55,176 nt of DNA from Methylocystis sp. (GTDB lineage Bacteria; Pseudomonadota; Alphaproteobacteria; Rhizobiales; Beijerinckiaceae). The DNA lies in assembly GCA_020252485.1 (NCBI GenBank), contig JADCCX010000077.1, positions 1-55,176 on the forward strand. Reading direction: 5' to 3'. The notes below the pieces were generated by a model. It ran no database searches. It saw nothing but the letters and a program-made list of their open reading frames with translations, and was not told the origin of the DNA. The position numbers and the translations under genes were made by a program. Shown here in pieces: positions 42,374 to 52,101 of the stretch. Every line of letters starts with the position of its first letter. Position 1 is the stretch's first letter.

Positions 42374-44551
42374 TCACGCCGCGAGATGCGCGAATGGCCG
42401 CTCCATGGCGATCAGCCTGGTCATCTTGTCCGCCTGAACCGGATTGGAGAAGAGATAGCCCTGGAGCAAGTGGCAACCGACCGCCTGAAGAAATCTTTGC
42501 TGCTCGGTGGTCTCCACGCCTTCCGCAGTAACGGTGAGGCCAAGTGCGCGGCCGAGATGAACGATGGAATGGACCAGGATGGCGCTTTCGCCCGTATCCT
42601 CGAGCGAATCGAGGAACGACTTGTCGAGCTTGATCTTGTCGAAAGCGAACCGGCGCAAATAGATCAGACTCGAATAGCCGGTGCCGAAATCGTCCAGCGC
42701 GAGCTTTACGCCCATGGAACGCAGTTCCATGATGCTGTTCTCGGCCTGATCGGCGTCGGCAACGACGACGCTTTCCGTCAGCTCCAGCTCCAGCCTGGCC
42801 GGATCAAAGGCGGTATCTTCGAGCGCCTTGGCGACCGATTGCACGAAATCCGCCTGACGGAACTGGATCGCCGAGACGTTGCAAGCTACGGAAATGTCGC
42901 CCCAGGCAGCGGCATCCCTGCAGGCGCGCCGGATGACCCATTCGCCCAACTGCACGATGAGGCCGCGCTCCTCGGCGATGCCGATGAATTCGAGCGGCGG
43001 GATAATCCCGTAGATCGGGTGGCGCCAGCGCACCAGCGCTTCGACTCCGACGATGCGCGAGCCGTCAGCCGATACCTGCGGCTGGTAATGCAGCTCCAGT
43101 TCATTGCGCGAGATCGCATGGCGCAGATCATCCTCGACCACCTTGCGGATGCGCAGGGTATCGTCCATCTGCTGCTCGAAGAAGCAGGCGCGGTTGCGGC
43201 CGCCATTCTTGGCGCGGTACATCGCTATATCCGCCAGACGCATCAGCTCCGCCGCATCGGTTCCATTGCTGGGCGCGAGCGCGATGCCGATCGAGGCTCC
43301 GACGTAGGCTTCCGCATCGCCGATCTGAAAGGCGGGGCGGATGGCTTCGATCAGCCGCTTGGCGAGAACCTCCGCATCAAGCGGAGAGTGGACGCCAGTC
43401 TGGATAATCGCGAATTCGTCGCCGCCGAAGCGCGCCAGCACGTCCCTTGCGCGCAACTGGCTCGCCATGCGCTCAGCGCAGCCGATGATCACGAGATCGC
43501 CAGCGGAATGGCCGAACGTGTCGTTCACTTCCTTGAACTTGTCGAGATCGACGAACAGCACAGCGAGCCCCGTTTCCTCGCGGTGAAGCCGCGTCATCAG
43601 GGCCGACAGATGTTCCGTGAAGCGCAGCCGGTTCGGCAGGCCCGACAGCGTATCGTGGCCTGCGAGATGCTGGGCCTTCTCTTCGCTGCGCAGCATGTTT
43701 GCGGTCACGCGCGTCACGTGGGAATAGGATAGCCAGGCGAAAACAATGATGGCGAGCGCGCTGAAGATCGCAATCGGCAGAAGGCGATCGAGGATGGGAT
43801 CGCCCGGGCGTTCCGCCGACCACGTCAGGGCCGCCATCTGCGGGCTGTCGGCTTGCGGGACCGCCAAATCATTTGCAAGGCCGGACGCGCTGCTATGGGT
43901 CAGGCGCAGATTCTGGATCGATAGGCGCTGACCCAGCCGCGCAATGCCATCGGCATCGAGCGAGCGTGTCGCAACCAGACCGATGGCGCCTGGCTCAAGA
44001 GGCGAGCGCCGCAGGAGGCCCGCCACCTTCAGCAGATCGCCGCCCTCGATGACATAGCGGCCGATCATGCGGCTGGGCAGCGCAGGATCAAGGGGCGGCT
44101 CGGTCTTGGAGACCAATTCAACGCTGGCCCAGCGGATGCTGGATGCGTAGCCCTTGCCGGGCAGGGCCTGCCCATAGGTCAGGCGGACGGCGACGTCGAT
44201 CGTATTGCCGGTGGAATCGACCAGCGACACGGAATCGAAATCCCCGATCATCCGGATCCGCTCCAGTGTCGCCGCAGTGATCTGCGGATTGGGCGTGGCG
44301 GCGAAAAGGCTGTTCGCCCGCTCAAGCTCCATGATCGTCCGCAGGTTGAGTGCGACCTCGTTGACCTCTTCGGTCAGGGCCGTCGTGAGAATGCGACGGG
44401 TGCGGTCGTTGGCGGCTTCGCTCGTGCGTTGCGCCATGGAGACGACCGTCAGGATCACCGCGCCAAGAATCGCAAAAAGCAAGGCGGCGAAGGGCAACAC
44501 CGAGGTTGTCGCGAGTCGTCGCGCTTTGATCTTGTGTTCTTTTTCCAGCAT
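42374..44551 (-). CDS. Membrane GGDEF-EAL protein (c-di-GMP synthesis/breakdown)
   Basis: The 725-residue protein has an N-terminal transmembrane helix (about residues 17-40), a periplasmic sensor resembling CHASE4 and a second helix (about 262-283). GGDEF follows (motif RFGGDEFAII near residue 378, with the inhibition site RARD five residues before it), then EAL (EALVRWRHP near 502, and DDFGTGYSSLIYLRRF). Both domains look intact. It follows the exopolysaccharide locus, and c-di-GMP often controls exopolysaccharide output, but the link here is inferred only from position. Confidence 0.9.
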   Translation of the reverse strand: MLEKEHKIKARRLATTSVLPFAALLFAILGAVILTVVSMAQRTSEAANDRTRRILTTALTEEVNEVALNLRTIMELERANSLFAATPNPQITAATLERIRMIGDFDSVSLVDSTGNTIDVAVRLTYGQALPGKGYASSIRWASVELVSKTEPPLDPALPSRMIGRYVIEGGDLLKVAGLLRRSPLEPGAIGLVATRSLDADGIARLGQRLSIQNLRLTHSSASGLANDLAVPQADSPQMAALTWSAERPGDPILDRLLPIAIFSALAIIVFAWLSYSHVTRVTANMLRSEEKAQHLAGHDTLSGLPNRLRFTEHLSALMTRLHREETGLAVLFVDLDKFKEVNDTFGHSAGDLVIIGCAERMASQLRARDVLARFGGDEFAIIQTGVHSPLDAEVLAKRLIEAIRPAFQIGDAEAYVGASIGIALAPSNGTDAAELMRLADIAMYRAKNGGRNRACFFEQQMDDTLRIRKVVEDDLRHAISRNELELHYQPQVSADGSRIVGVEALVRWRHPIYGIIPPLEFIGIAEERGLIVQLGEWVIRRACRDAAAWGDISVACNVSAIQFRQADFVQSVAKALEDTAFDPARLELELTESVVVADADQAENSIMELRSMGVKLALDDFGTGYSSLIYLRRFAFDKIKLDKSFLDSLEDTGESAILVHSIVHLGRALGLTVTAEGVETTEQQRFLQAVGCHLLQGYLFSNPVQADKMTRLIAMERPFAHLAA

Positions 44552-44688
44552 CCGGAGCGCGTAAATTTTTCAGACTTCAGCGACCATGCTGCCATCAAGA
44601 GGTTACCTAACGATTGAACATGTGGTTTTTCAGAGTCTTACGGGAAAATTACCGGGGCGCCATGCCGCATTGCATTGCTGCTTCTGGT

Positions 44689-45369
44689 CTAGAAGAGGCC
44701 CTGTCCCTTGAAGCTGACGTGGCCCGCCCGGCCGACGATGATGTGATCATGGACCGCGATGCCCAAGGGTTTGGCGATTGCGATGATGTCATGGGTCATC
44801 CGGATATCGGCCGGGGAAGGCGTCGGATCCCCCGACGGATGATTATGCACGAGAACGACGGCGGTGGCCGACAATTCCAGCGCACGGCGCACGATCTCCC
44901 GCGGATAGACCGGCGTATGATCGACCGTGCCGCGCTGCTGCACCTCATCGGCGATCAGCTGGTTTCGCTTGTCCAGAAACAGGATGCGGAATTCCTCGCG
45001 GTCCGCGAAGGCCATCGCGGCGCGGCAGTATTCGAGGACGCTCCCCCAGGAGGAGAGCACCTGACGCTTGGCGACCGGGCCTTTTGTCAGCCGGAGTGCG
45101 GCGGCGGCGATGATCTTGAGGTCAAGCGCAGTGCTATGGCCGACGCCCTCCACCTCCATCAGCCTCTCGATAGGCGCTGAAAGCACTTCGGCGAAGGAGC
45201 CGAACCTGGCGACGAGCCGCTTGGCCAACGGCTTGACGTCGCGGCGGGGGAGGGTGCGGAAGAGCAGAAGCTCCAGGAGCTCGTAATCCGGCAGGGGATC
45301 CGCTCCGCCCAGTTCGAAACGCGTCCGCAGCCGCTCGCGGTGGCCGCTCAGGCCATCCGAATCACCCAC
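44689..45369 (-). CDS. radC: RadC family (JAB/MPN domain) protein
   Basis: The 226-residue protein has an N-terminal helix-hairpin-helix region ([35 protein letters not shown]) and a C-terminal JAMM metalloprotease-like domain with the zinc motif [20 protein letters not shown]. Despite its name, the repair role of RadC is unproven. It overlaps map by 8 bp, the arrangement usual in alphaproteobacteria. Confidence 0.9.
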   Translation of the reverse strand: MGDSDGLSGHRERLRTRFELGGADPLPDYELLELLLFRTLPRRDVKPLAKRLVARFGSFAEVLSAPIERLMEVEGVGHSTALDLKIIAAAALRLTKGPVAKRQVLSSWGSVLEYCRAAMAFADREEFRILFLDKRNQLIADEVQQRGTVDHTPVYPREIVRRALELSATAVVLVHNHPSGDPTPSPADIRMTHDIIAIAKPLGIAVHDHIIVGRAGHVSFKGQGLF

Positions 45370-46192
45370 GGCGCGCCGCTGCGGGATTATCCCAGCCTTT
45401 GGGCGACAGCGTGAAGACCTCGCAACCGGTTTCGGTGACGCCCACCGTGTGCTCGAACTGGGCCGAAAGGGAGCGGTCGCGCGTCACGGCCGTCCAGCCA
45501 TCGGACAGGATCTTCACATGCGGCCGGCCGAGATTGATCATGGGCTCGACCGTGAAGATCATGCCCGCCTTCAATTCCGGGCCTTCGCCGACGCGCCCGT
45601 AATGGAGCACATTCGGCTCGTCATGAAAGAGCCTGCCGACGCCATGTCCGCAGAAGTCGCGCACGACGGAGCAGCGTTCCTTCTCGGCATGGGCCTGGAT
45701 CGCGGCGCCGATGTCGCCCAGATGCGCGCCGGCTTTGATCGCTCTGATGCCGAGCATCAGCGATTCATAGGTCACCTCCACCAGGCGCTCGGCCCTGCGG
45801 GGCACATCGCCGACGCAATACATCCGGCTTGAATCGCCATGCCAGCCGTCGACGATCAGCGTGATGTCGACATTGACGATATCGCCTTCGCGCAACGGCT
45901 TGTCGTCGGGAATGCCGTGGCAGACAACGTGATTGATGGACGTGCAGCAGGACCGGGTATAGCCGCGGTATTGCAGCGTAGCGGGATAGGCGCCGTGATC
46001 CATCGCGAATTCGAAGACGGCCTTATCGATGACGTCCGTCGATATGCCAGGCCTGACGAGACCGACCACCTCGTCCAGCGCCTCGGCCGTCAGCCGGCCA
46101 GCCTTGTGCATGGCTGCAAAAGCCTCAGGCCCGTGCAGCTTGATATGGCCCGGCTTACGGCGGTCGGCGGTGGCAGCGTCTGCGAGGGGCAT
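45362..46192 (-). CDS. map: Methionine aminopeptidase, type I
   Basis: The enzyme removes the initiator methionine from new proteins. The 276-residue protein carries the metal ligands: two aspartates in [19 protein letters not shown], histidine in [15 protein letters not shown], and glutamates in [11 protein letters not shown] and [11 protein letters not shown]. It precedes and overlaps radC. Length and motif order are normal. Confidence 0.92.
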   Translation of the reverse strand: MPLADAATADRRKPGHIKLHGPEAFAAMHKAGRLTAEALDEVVGLVRPGISTDVIDKAVFEFAMDHGAYPATLQYRGYTRSCCTSINHVVCHGIPDDKPLREGDIVNVDITLIVDGWHGDSSRMYCVGDVPRRAERLVEVTYESLMLGIRAIKAGAHLGDIGAAIQAHAEKERCSVVRDFCGHGVGRLFHDEPNVLHYGRVGEGPELKAGMIFTVEPMINLGRPHVKILSDGWTAVTRDRSLSAQFEHTVGVTETGCEVFTLSPKGWDNPAAARRG

Positions 46193-46296
46193 CAGGTCCC
46201 GTTTGAAATCCTGTCAGATGGCGCATATAGCCGAGGACGATCAGCGATCCAATCCCGTGTCATCACGGAGGATCACAATATCCTGAGGACCGACGA

Positions 46297-47142
46297 TTGA
46301 TTGATGAACCGGCTGATTTCGGCGAATTCGGCGCCTATGCGGCCAAAGGATTGGTCGAATCGATCCTGAAACAGACGCGCTCCGCCGGTTCAGACTGGTT
46401 CAGCAGGCGTGCGGCCTTTGCACTCAGGCGCATCGCCATCGCGAAACTGTCGGGCAGGCCGGTCGACACTGAGGCTCTGGGCGCCCGCATGCGCCTGTTC
46501 CCCTACCACAACGTCTGCGAGAAGCGCATTCTGTTCACGCCGCAGTTTTTCGATCCCCAGGAGCTTGCGGCCTTGCAATCCCGGATCCGCGAAGGCTTCG
46601 TCTTCATCGACGTCGGCGCGAACATCGGCGGGTATTCACTCTTCGTTGCGGCGCATGCCGGGCCGAAGGCGCGCGTGCTGGCTATCGAACCGCAGCCGGA
46701 TATCTATGCCCGGCTTGTCTACAATCTCAGGCTCAATCCGTTTCCCTCGGTCAAGGCCGTCGCCTGCGCTGTCGCCGACAAGGAGGGTGAGCTGACGCTT
46801 TTCGTCGATCCCGGCAACAAGGGCGAGTCGAGCCTGAAGATCATCTCGGACGGATCCGCCCTGAGCAGCATCAAGGTTCCTGCCAAGCGCCTTCTGACGC
46901 TGATCGAGGAGCAGGGGTACACGCGCGTCGATGCCGCCAAGCTCGACACCGAAGGCGCGGAAGACATCATCCTGGAGACCTTCTTCACGGAAGCGCCGGA
47001 AAGCCTCTGGCCGCGTCTGCTGATCATGGAGCGGGGCGGATCGCGCTGGCATGTCGATCTCCCGAGGCTGCTTGCCTTCCACGGATATGCGACGGTGGAG
47101 GAAACACGCAACAATGTGATTTACGAGCGCCTCAAGCCGTGA
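46297..47142 (+). CDS. FkbM-family methyltransferase
   Basis: The 281-residue SAM-dependent methyltransferase has its SAM site in GFVFIDVGANIGGYSLFVAA and the acidic strand in VLAIEPQPDIYARLVYNLRL; the FkbM C-terminal marker is DAAKLDTEGAEDIILETFF. The start is TTG at 46297 with TGAGGAC upstream. Such enzymes often methylate sugars of lipopolysaccharide or exopolysaccharide; the substrate here is unknown. A bidirectional terminator follows. Confidence 0.82.
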   Translation: MIDEPADFGEFGAYAAKGLVESILKQTRSAGSDWFSRRAAFALRRIAIAKLSGRPVDTEALGARMRLFPYHNVCEKRILFTPQFFDPQELAALQSRIREGFVFIDVGANIGGYSLFVAAHAGPKARVLAIEPQPDIYARLVYNLRLNPFPSVKAVACAVADKEGELTLFVDPGNKGESSLKIISDGSALSSIKVPAKRLLTLIEEQGYTRVDAAKLDTEGAEDIILETFFTEAPESLWPRLLIMERGGSRWHVDLPRLLAFHGYATVEETRNNVIYERLKP

Positions 47143-47171
47143 TCGGGAAGGCCCCGGAAGGCTCAAATGAG

Positions 47172-47195
47172 AAAAGCCGCCATTCGGCGGCTTTT
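47172..47195. terminator. Bidirectional rho-independent terminator
   Basis: AAAAGCCGCC (47172-47181) pairs perfectly with GGCGGCTTTT (47186-47195) around ATTC. The A and T tails make it work on both strands: for the FkbM gene on the plus strand, and for the 26-codon ORF at 47219-47299 on the minus strand. Confidence 0.88.
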
Positions 47196-47218
47196 CCATT
47201 GTTCCGGTTGGAAGCGCG

Positions 47219-47299
47219 TCAGCGCGACCTTTCGCCCTTCACCCAAGCGGATCCAGACGTGCGGCCGAAGACCACTCCCTGCTGTGAACAATGAGACAC
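47219..47299 (-). CDS. Small ORF (26 residues) with near-perfect ribosome-binding site
   Basis: GTG at 47299 follows AAAGGAGGTGATCCA (the complement of the 16S rRNA 3' end), with AGGAGG at 47307-47312 and 7-base spacing. The peptide is VSHCSQQGVVFGRTSGSAWV followed by KGERSR. It ends 24 bases from the bidirectional terminator, so it is a complete small gene with start and stop signals. The peptide is basic and has no hydrophobic helix. I do not recognise it with certainty, but I suspect that similar short ORFs exist elsewhere in the order. It lies 82 bp downstream of a same-strand hypothetical gene. Confidence 0.6.
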   Translation of the reverse strand: MSHCSQQGVVFGRTSGSAWVKGERSR

Positions 47300-47381
47300 T
47301 GGATCACCTCCTTTCGTTGTTGAAGACATGCCTAGCGTGGGGAGATTCGGCTGGCTTGGCGAGGGGAATCTTTCGCCGCTG

Positions 47382-47801
47382 TCAGACCTTCTCGAAGGCG
47401 ATGCGCAGGGTGCTTTCGCTGACGCCGCGGCTGCGGATCATCAGGAAGCGGCCGGCGGCCTTGCTCCCGATGGACCAGAGCCCTTCGATCTCCGTTCCGT
47501 CGTCCGTGATCATGCCAGCATAGGAGACCGCATGGCTCCAGCCGCCCGAACCATCGTAGGCTTTCGTGAAGATGATCGCCTTGCCGCTGCGGCTTCCCTC
47601 GACATTGGCGAAAAGCGTCAGCGGCGCGCCCTCCTGACCGATTTCCGATTCATGCGTGGCCCCGCTGAAGGACGAGCCCGCGTCGATCAGCGTGGCTACG
47701 AAATAGACAGGTTCGCGATAGACGGAGTAGGAGTAAAGTCCATGCCACACGCCGGTCAGGTTGTCGAAAGGGGCGACCATCAGACGCGCTCCATGCTCCA
47801 T
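47382..47801 (-). CDS. Unknown protein, about 139 residues
   Basis: The ORF starts at ATG 47801 (MEHGARLMVAPFDNLTGVWH) or ATG 47780. It has no signal peptide and is rich in beta-strand-like alternation (YSYSVYREPVYFVATLIDAG, SGKAIIFTKAYDGSGGWSHA). The pattern suggests a small lipocalin- or FABP-like barrel, but this is a guess. It is divergent from the CinA-like gene, about 85 bp away. Confidence 0.6.
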   Translation of the reverse strand: MEHGARLMVAPFDNLTGVWHGLYSYSVYREPVYFVATLIDAGSSFSGATHESEIGQEGAPLTLFANVEGSRSGKAIIFTKAYDGSGGWSHAVSYAGMITDDGTEIEGLWSIGSKAAGRFLMIRSRGVSESTLRIAFEKV

Positions 47802-47886
47802 TGCCCGATCCTGCTTTCTGTGACATCCGGAACCGGATGCTGCAAGCCGCCTGAAGCTGCATGACACCGACGACAAGAGAGTTTTT

Positions 47887-48645
47887 ATGACAGAAACCGC
47901 GACGCCGCCCATTACCGCCGCCATCCTCGTAATCGGCGACGAAATTCTGTCCGGCCGCACCAAGGACAAGAATATCGGCTATATCGCGGAATATCTCACG
48001 AATATCGGCATCGATCTCAAGCAGGTGCGCGTCGTGCCGGACGACGAGGCCGACATCATCGAGGCGCTCAATGCGCTTCGGGCTCGTTACACCTATGTTT
48101 TCACGACAGGCGGAATCGGGCCGACGCATGACGACATTACTGCCGATTGCGTGGCCAAAGCCTTCGGCGTTCCCATCGGCCACGATCCGCGGGCTGTGGC
48201 GATGCTGCGCGAACGCTATCAGGACGGCGATCTCAACGAGGCGCGCCTGCGCATGGCGCGCATTCCCGCGGGGGCCGAACTCGTCGATAACCCGATCTCC
48301 CGGGCGCCCGGCTTCCGCATCGGCAATATCATCGTCATGGCGGGCGTGCCGGCGATCATGCAGGCGATGCTCGACAATGCCGCTGTCCATCTGCAGACAG
48401 GCGCCAGGATGATCGCCGAGACCATCGACACCCATGGCCTGCCGGAAGGCATTTACGCCAAGGCGCTGGGCGAGGTCGCCAGGGCGCATCCGGCCGTCAG
48501 CATCGGCTCCTATCCTTCTTTCCTGAATGGCGGCTTCCGCAACCAGATCGTGGTGCGCGGCAAGGACAGGGAGGTGATCGGCCTGGCGGTGGCCGCGGTG
48601 AATACGGCGATCGCGCTGTTGCGCCCGGACAATATTCCGGCATAA
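47887..48645 (+). CDS. CinA-like (MoaB/Mog domain) protein
   Basis: The 252-residue protein has a molybdopterin-binding MoCF domain: AAILVIGDEILSGRTKDKNI, YVFTTGGIGPTHDDITADCV and NIIVMAGVPAIMQAML. It matches the N-terminal part of CinA; the C-terminal deamidase domain of full CinA is absent, as is usual in many alphaproteobacteria. It may take part in cofactor or NAD-related salvage. It is the first gene of a plus-strand run with gpt. Confidence 0.85.
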   Translation: MTETATPPITAAILVIGDEILSGRTKDKNIGYIAEYLTNIGIDLKQVRVVPDDEADIIEALNALRARYTYVFTTGGIGPTHDDITADCVAKAFGVPIGHDPRAVAMLRERYQDGDLNEARLRMARIPAGAELVDNPISRAPGFRIGNIIVMAGVPAIMQAMLDNAAVHLQTGARMIAETIDTHGLPEGIYAKALGEVARAHPAVSIGSYPSFLNGGFRNQIVVRGKDREVIGLAVAAVNTAIALLRPDNIPA

Positions 48646-48708
48646 CGCGAATGTCTGGCGCGGCTGGCGTCAGTTTCGCTTTATCGCATCCGGTTTGGGA
48701 ACAGGTTC

Positions 48709-49212
48709 ATGGCCACACCTTCGTCTGACAAGGCTTTTCCGGTTTCCTGGGACCAGTTTCACCGCGATACCCGGGCGCTCACCTGGCGTCTTTCTGAAAA
48801 AGGGCCGTTCAAATCGATCGTCTGCATCACGCGCGGCGGATTGGTGCCGGCGGCGATCATTGCCCGGGAACTCGAGATCAAGGTGATCGAGACGGTCTGC
48901 ATCGCGAGCTACCACAGCTACACGGGGCAGGGAGAACTCAAGGTGCTCAAGGGCATCGGCGATGTCATCACCGGCACCAACGGCGGCGAGGGCGTGCTCG
49001 TCGTCGACGATCTGGTCGATACGGGCAAGACGGCGCGGGTGGTGCGCGACATGCTTCCCAAGGCCCATTTCGCGACAGTCTACGCCAAGCCCGCCGGGCG
49101 TCCGCTGGTCGACACCTACGTGACCGAGGTCTCGCAGGACACCTGGATCTATTTCCCCTGGGACATGGGTTTCACCTTCCAGCCGCCCATTCGCGAAGGC
49201 GCGAACGCCTGA
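48709..49212 (+). CDS. gpt: Xanthine-guanine phosphoribosyltransferase
   Basis: Gpt makes XMP or GMP from xanthine or guanine and PRPP in purine salvage. The 167-residue protein shows [20 protein letters not shown] and the PRPP loop [20 protein letters not shown], plus the C-terminal [16 protein letters not shown]. Length matches the bacterial Gpt family. The ATG at 48709 opens the conserved start. Confidence 0.9.
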   Translation: MATPSSDKAFPVSWDQFHRDTRALTWRLSEKGPFKSIVCITRGGLVPAAIIARELEIKVIETVCIASYHSYTGQGELKVLKGIGDVITGTNGGEGVLVVDDLVDTGKTARVVRDMLPKAHFATVYAKPAGRPLVDTYVTEVSQDTWIYFPWDMGFTFQPPIREGANA

Positions 49213-49300
49213 TCGGCCCGCGACACCGGGGGCCAGGGCGGGCGATTGGCAAATGCGTCCCGGACCGCTATCTCCATTCAAACGAAGAGGTCATCGTCCC

Positions 49301-50323
49301 TTGCTCGACTCCCCCAGCGCTCTTGCCAATGCCTGCCGCCGCGATTGGAATGCCCTCCTGGCCCCTTACCGGAAACCCGAATCCGCCCGCAGCATCTTTG
49401 AAATCGGCGTCACGGCCCTGCCGTTCTTTGTCCTCTGGGGTTTGGCTTACGCCTCCTTGTCGGTCAGCTACGCGCTGACGCTCCTGTTTTGCACGCTGAC
49501 ATCGTTCTTCCTCGTCCGGCTGTTCCTGATCCAGCATGATTGCGGGCACGGCTCGTTCTTCGAGCAGCGAGAGGTGAACGATTGGGTCGGCCGCATCATC
49601 GGCGTGCTGACCATGACGCCCTATCAGGTCTGGCGGCATAGCCACGCCAAACATCACGCGACATCCGGCAATCTCGACCGCCGCGGCTTTGGCGACATCG
49701 ACACGCTGACCGTGCGCGAATACCGCGCGATGTCTCCGCTGGAGCGTTTCGGCTATCGGCTCTATCGCTTTCCGCCGGTTATCTTCGGCATCGGCCCGGC
49801 CTTCATCTTCATGCTGAAGCAGCGGCTTCCCTTCGGCTTCATGCGCGGCGGCTGGAAATTCTGGATCAGCGCCATGGGCACCAATCTGGCGCTCATCGTC
49901 ACGTGGGGCGCCATGATGTGGCTGGTGGGCTGGAAGAATTTCCTGCTTGTCCATATCCCGATCTGCCTGATCACGGGTTCGATCGGCGTCTGGCTCTTCT
50001 ATGTGCAGCACCAGTTCGAGGATAGCTACTGGGCCGAAGCCGGCGAGTGGACGCCGGAGGAAGCGGCGCTCTACGGCTCGTCCTATTACGATTTGCCCGA
50101 GCCGTTCCGCTGGCTGACCGCCAATATCGGCGTGCACCATGTGCATCACCTCTACAGCCGCATTCCCTATTACAAGCTGCAGCAGGTGCTCAGGGATTTC
50201 CCCGAGCTGTCGAACATCCGCCGCTTCGGCTTCATCGAGAGCCTGTCGTGCATCAAGCTGCGTTTCTGGGACGAGGATCAGAAGCGCATGGTTTCGGTGC
50301 GCGAGGCCATGGCCGGGGCGTGA
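49301..50323 (+). CDS. Membrane fatty acid desaturase
   Basis: The 340-residue membrane enzyme introduces a double bond into acyl chains. The three histidine boxes are HDCGHGSFF, HSHAKHH and HHVHHLYSRIP, with four hydrophobic helices between them. The TTG at 49301 follows AAGAGG and is preferred over the open frame at 49253. An AMP-dependent acyl ligase follows 72 bp downstream, which supports a lipid role. The regiospecificity is not visible. Confidence 0.85.
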   Translation: MLDSPSALANACRRDWNALLAPYRKPESARSIFEIGVTALPFFVLWGLAYASLSVSYALTLLFCTLTSFFLVRLFLIQHDCGHGSFFEQREVNDWVGRIIGVLTMTPYQVWRHSHAKHHATSGNLDRRGFGDIDTLTVREYRAMSPLERFGYRLYRFPPVIFGIGPAFIFMLKQRLPFGFMRGGWKFWISAMGTNLALIVTWGAMMWLVGWKNFLLVHIPICLITGSIGVWLFYVQHQFEDSYWAEAGEWTPEEAALYGSSYYDLPEPFRWLTANIGVHHVHHLYSRIPYYKLQQVLRDFPELSNIRRFGFIESLSCIKLRFWDEDQKRMVSVREAMAGA

Positions 50324-50395
50324 AGGCACTCGACAAGGGCCAACGCTTCATTTCAATCTGCCCTTGAGGAAAACGCTGCCAGAAAAAGGGCTGCA

Positions 50396-51973
50396 ATGAG
50401 CCAGACCGTCGCCTTCGGCCCCTACGAGGCGCCGCCATCATCCCTGTCCCTCCCCCAGGCGCTGCTGGACGCCAGGGATCGCTACGGCGGCGAGCGCCCG
50501 ATGGTGGAGGACCAGGACCGCGTTTCGCTGACCTATGACCGGCTGATCCTTGGCGCGATGGTGCTTGGCCGCAAGATCTGCCAGGGCACAGCCGAGCGCG
50601 AGAGCGTTGGCGTGCTGCTGCCCAACGTCAACGGCTGCGCGGTGACGTTCTTCGGCCTCCTGTTCATGGGCCGCGTGCCGGTGATGCTCAACTTCTCCTC
50701 GGGCCTGCGCAACCTGAAATCCGCCTGCGAGACGGCCCAGATCCGCACCATCATCACGGCGCGCAAGTTCATCGAGAACGCCAAGCTCGACGATATCGTC
50801 GGCGCGCTGGCGGAAGGCCGCCGCATAATCTGGCTGGACGATGTGCGGGAAACGATCGGCGCGCTCGATAAAGTGCGCGGCCTGATCGACGCGAAGCTGC
50901 GCCCCCGCGCCATCGCGCGGCGCACGAAAGGCGATGATCCGGCGGTGATCCTGTTCACCTCGGGCTCGGAGGGCAAGCCCAAGGGCGTGGTCCTCACCCA
51001 TGCCAACATCATCGCCAACACCCGGCAGATCGCCGCGCATGGCAGATCCTTCATTTCGCCGGAGGATGTGGTGATGAACCCGTTGCCGCTGTTCCATTCC
51101 TATGGGCTGACGGCCGGTTTCATGCTGGGCATGCTGCATGGCATGAAGGTCGTGCTCTATCCAAGCCCGCTGCATTACCGCGAGATTCCGCGCCTCATCG
51201 CCAAGGTGAAGGCGACGCTGCTCTTCGGCACCGACACCTTTCTCGTCGGCTATGCGAGGGCTGCCGAAAAGGACGATCTGGCGAGCGTGCGCTACGTCAT
51301 CACCGGGGCGGAGCGCGTCAAGGACGAGACGCGCAGGCTCTGGGATCCCTTCGGCACCACGATCCTGGAAGGCTATGGCTGCACGGAATGCTCGCCGGTG
51401 CTCGCCTGCAATACCCCCGACATGAGCAAGCCCGGCACCGTTGGCCGCCTGCTGGCCGGCATCAACTGGCGGCTTGAACCTGTTGAAGGCATCCACGAAG
51501 GCGGCAAGCTCGTCGTGCAGGGTGCCAATGTGATGGCGGGCTACATGCTGGCCGACAACCCGGGCGTGATCAAGCCGCCGGAGGGCGGCTGGCACGACAC
51601 CGGCGACATCGTGACGGTGGATGACGACGGCTGCGTCATCATCAAGGGCCGTGCCAAGCGCTTCGCCAAGCTTGGCGGCGAAATGGTGTCACTGGCCGCG
51701 ATCGAGACCATGGTCGCCGACCTCTGGCCGGGCGTGAACCATGTCGCCGTCTCGCTGCCCGATCCCCGCAAGGGCGAGCAGATCATCCTGGTGACGGAGC
51801 AGGGCAATGCCGACCGGCAGGCGCTGACGGCGCATGCCAAGGCGCTCGGCTTTCCGGAGCTCTGGGTGCCGCGCGCCATCCTGGTGCTGGAGCAGATCCC
51901 GGTGCTCGGCTCCGGCAAGATCGACTATGCCTCAACCGCCGAGGAAGCCGCCAGCAAGCGCTCGCTGATGTGA
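50396..51973 (+). CDS. AMP-dependent acyl-CoA/acyl-ACP synthetase
   Basis: The 525-residue adenylating enzyme activates a carboxylic acid, probably a fatty acid. Motifs are ILFTSGSEGKPKGVVLTHAN (AMP-binding), ILEGYGCTECSPVLACNTPD and GWHDTGDIVTVDDDG, plus the C-terminal lysine region VLGSGKIDYASTAEE. The central pattern resembles the ligase half of 2-acylglycerophosphoethanolamine acyltransferase. Its position after a desaturase gene suggests membrane lipid remodelling. The ATG at 50396 has AAAAAGGG upstream. Confidence 0.87.
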   Translation: MSQTVAFGPYEAPPSSLSLPQALLDARDRYGGERPMVEDQDRVSLTYDRLILGAMVLGRKICQGTAERESVGVLLPNVNGCAVTFFGLLFMGRVPVMLNFSSGLRNLKSACETAQIRTIITARKFIENAKLDDIVGALAEGRRIIWLDDVRETIGALDKVRGLIDAKLRPRAIARRTKGDDPAVILFTSGSEGKPKGVVLTHANIIANTRQIAAHGRSFISPEDVVMNPLPLFHSYGLTAGFMLGMLHGMKVVLYPSPLHYREIPRLIAKVKATLLFGTDTFLVGYARAAEKDDLASVRYVITGAERVKDETRRLWDPFGTTILEGYGCTECSPVLACNTPDMSKPGTVGRLLAGINWRLEPVEGIHEGGKLVVQGANVMAGYMLADNPGVIKPPEGGWHDTGDIVTVDDDGCVIIKGRAKRFAKLGGEMVSLAAIETMVADLWPGVNHVAVSLPDPRKGEQIILVTEQGNADRQALTAHAKALGFPELWVPRAILVLEQIPVLGSGKIDYASTAEEAASKRSLM

Positions 51974-52014
51974 TCTTGCGCGGGGCAAAACGCTCCGCTA
52001 CCGCTCGACGAGCC

Positions 52015-52101
52015 GCGGACATGGCGAAACTGGTAGACGCAAGGGACTTAAAATCCCTCGGCCGCAAGGCTGTGCGGGTTCGACCCCCGCTGTCCGCACC
52101 A
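52015..52101 (+). tRNA. tRNA-Leu (TAA)
   Basis: An 87-base tRNA with a long variable arm (CTCGGCCGCAAGGCTGTG), as in class II tRNAs. The acceptor stem is GCGGACA/TGTCCGC with an encoded CCA, and the anticodon arm is AGGGA-CTTAAAA-TCCCT, giving anticodon TAA. It lies between the acyl ligase and glmM genes. No attachment-site repeat was seen beside it. Confidence 0.95.

Noticed and set aside
47298-47315. Match to the 3' end of 16S rRNA (TGGATCACCTCCTTTC)
   Set aside because: No other 16S sequence is nearby. On the minus strand it is a Shine-Dalgarno sequence in front of a short ORF, which explains it fully.
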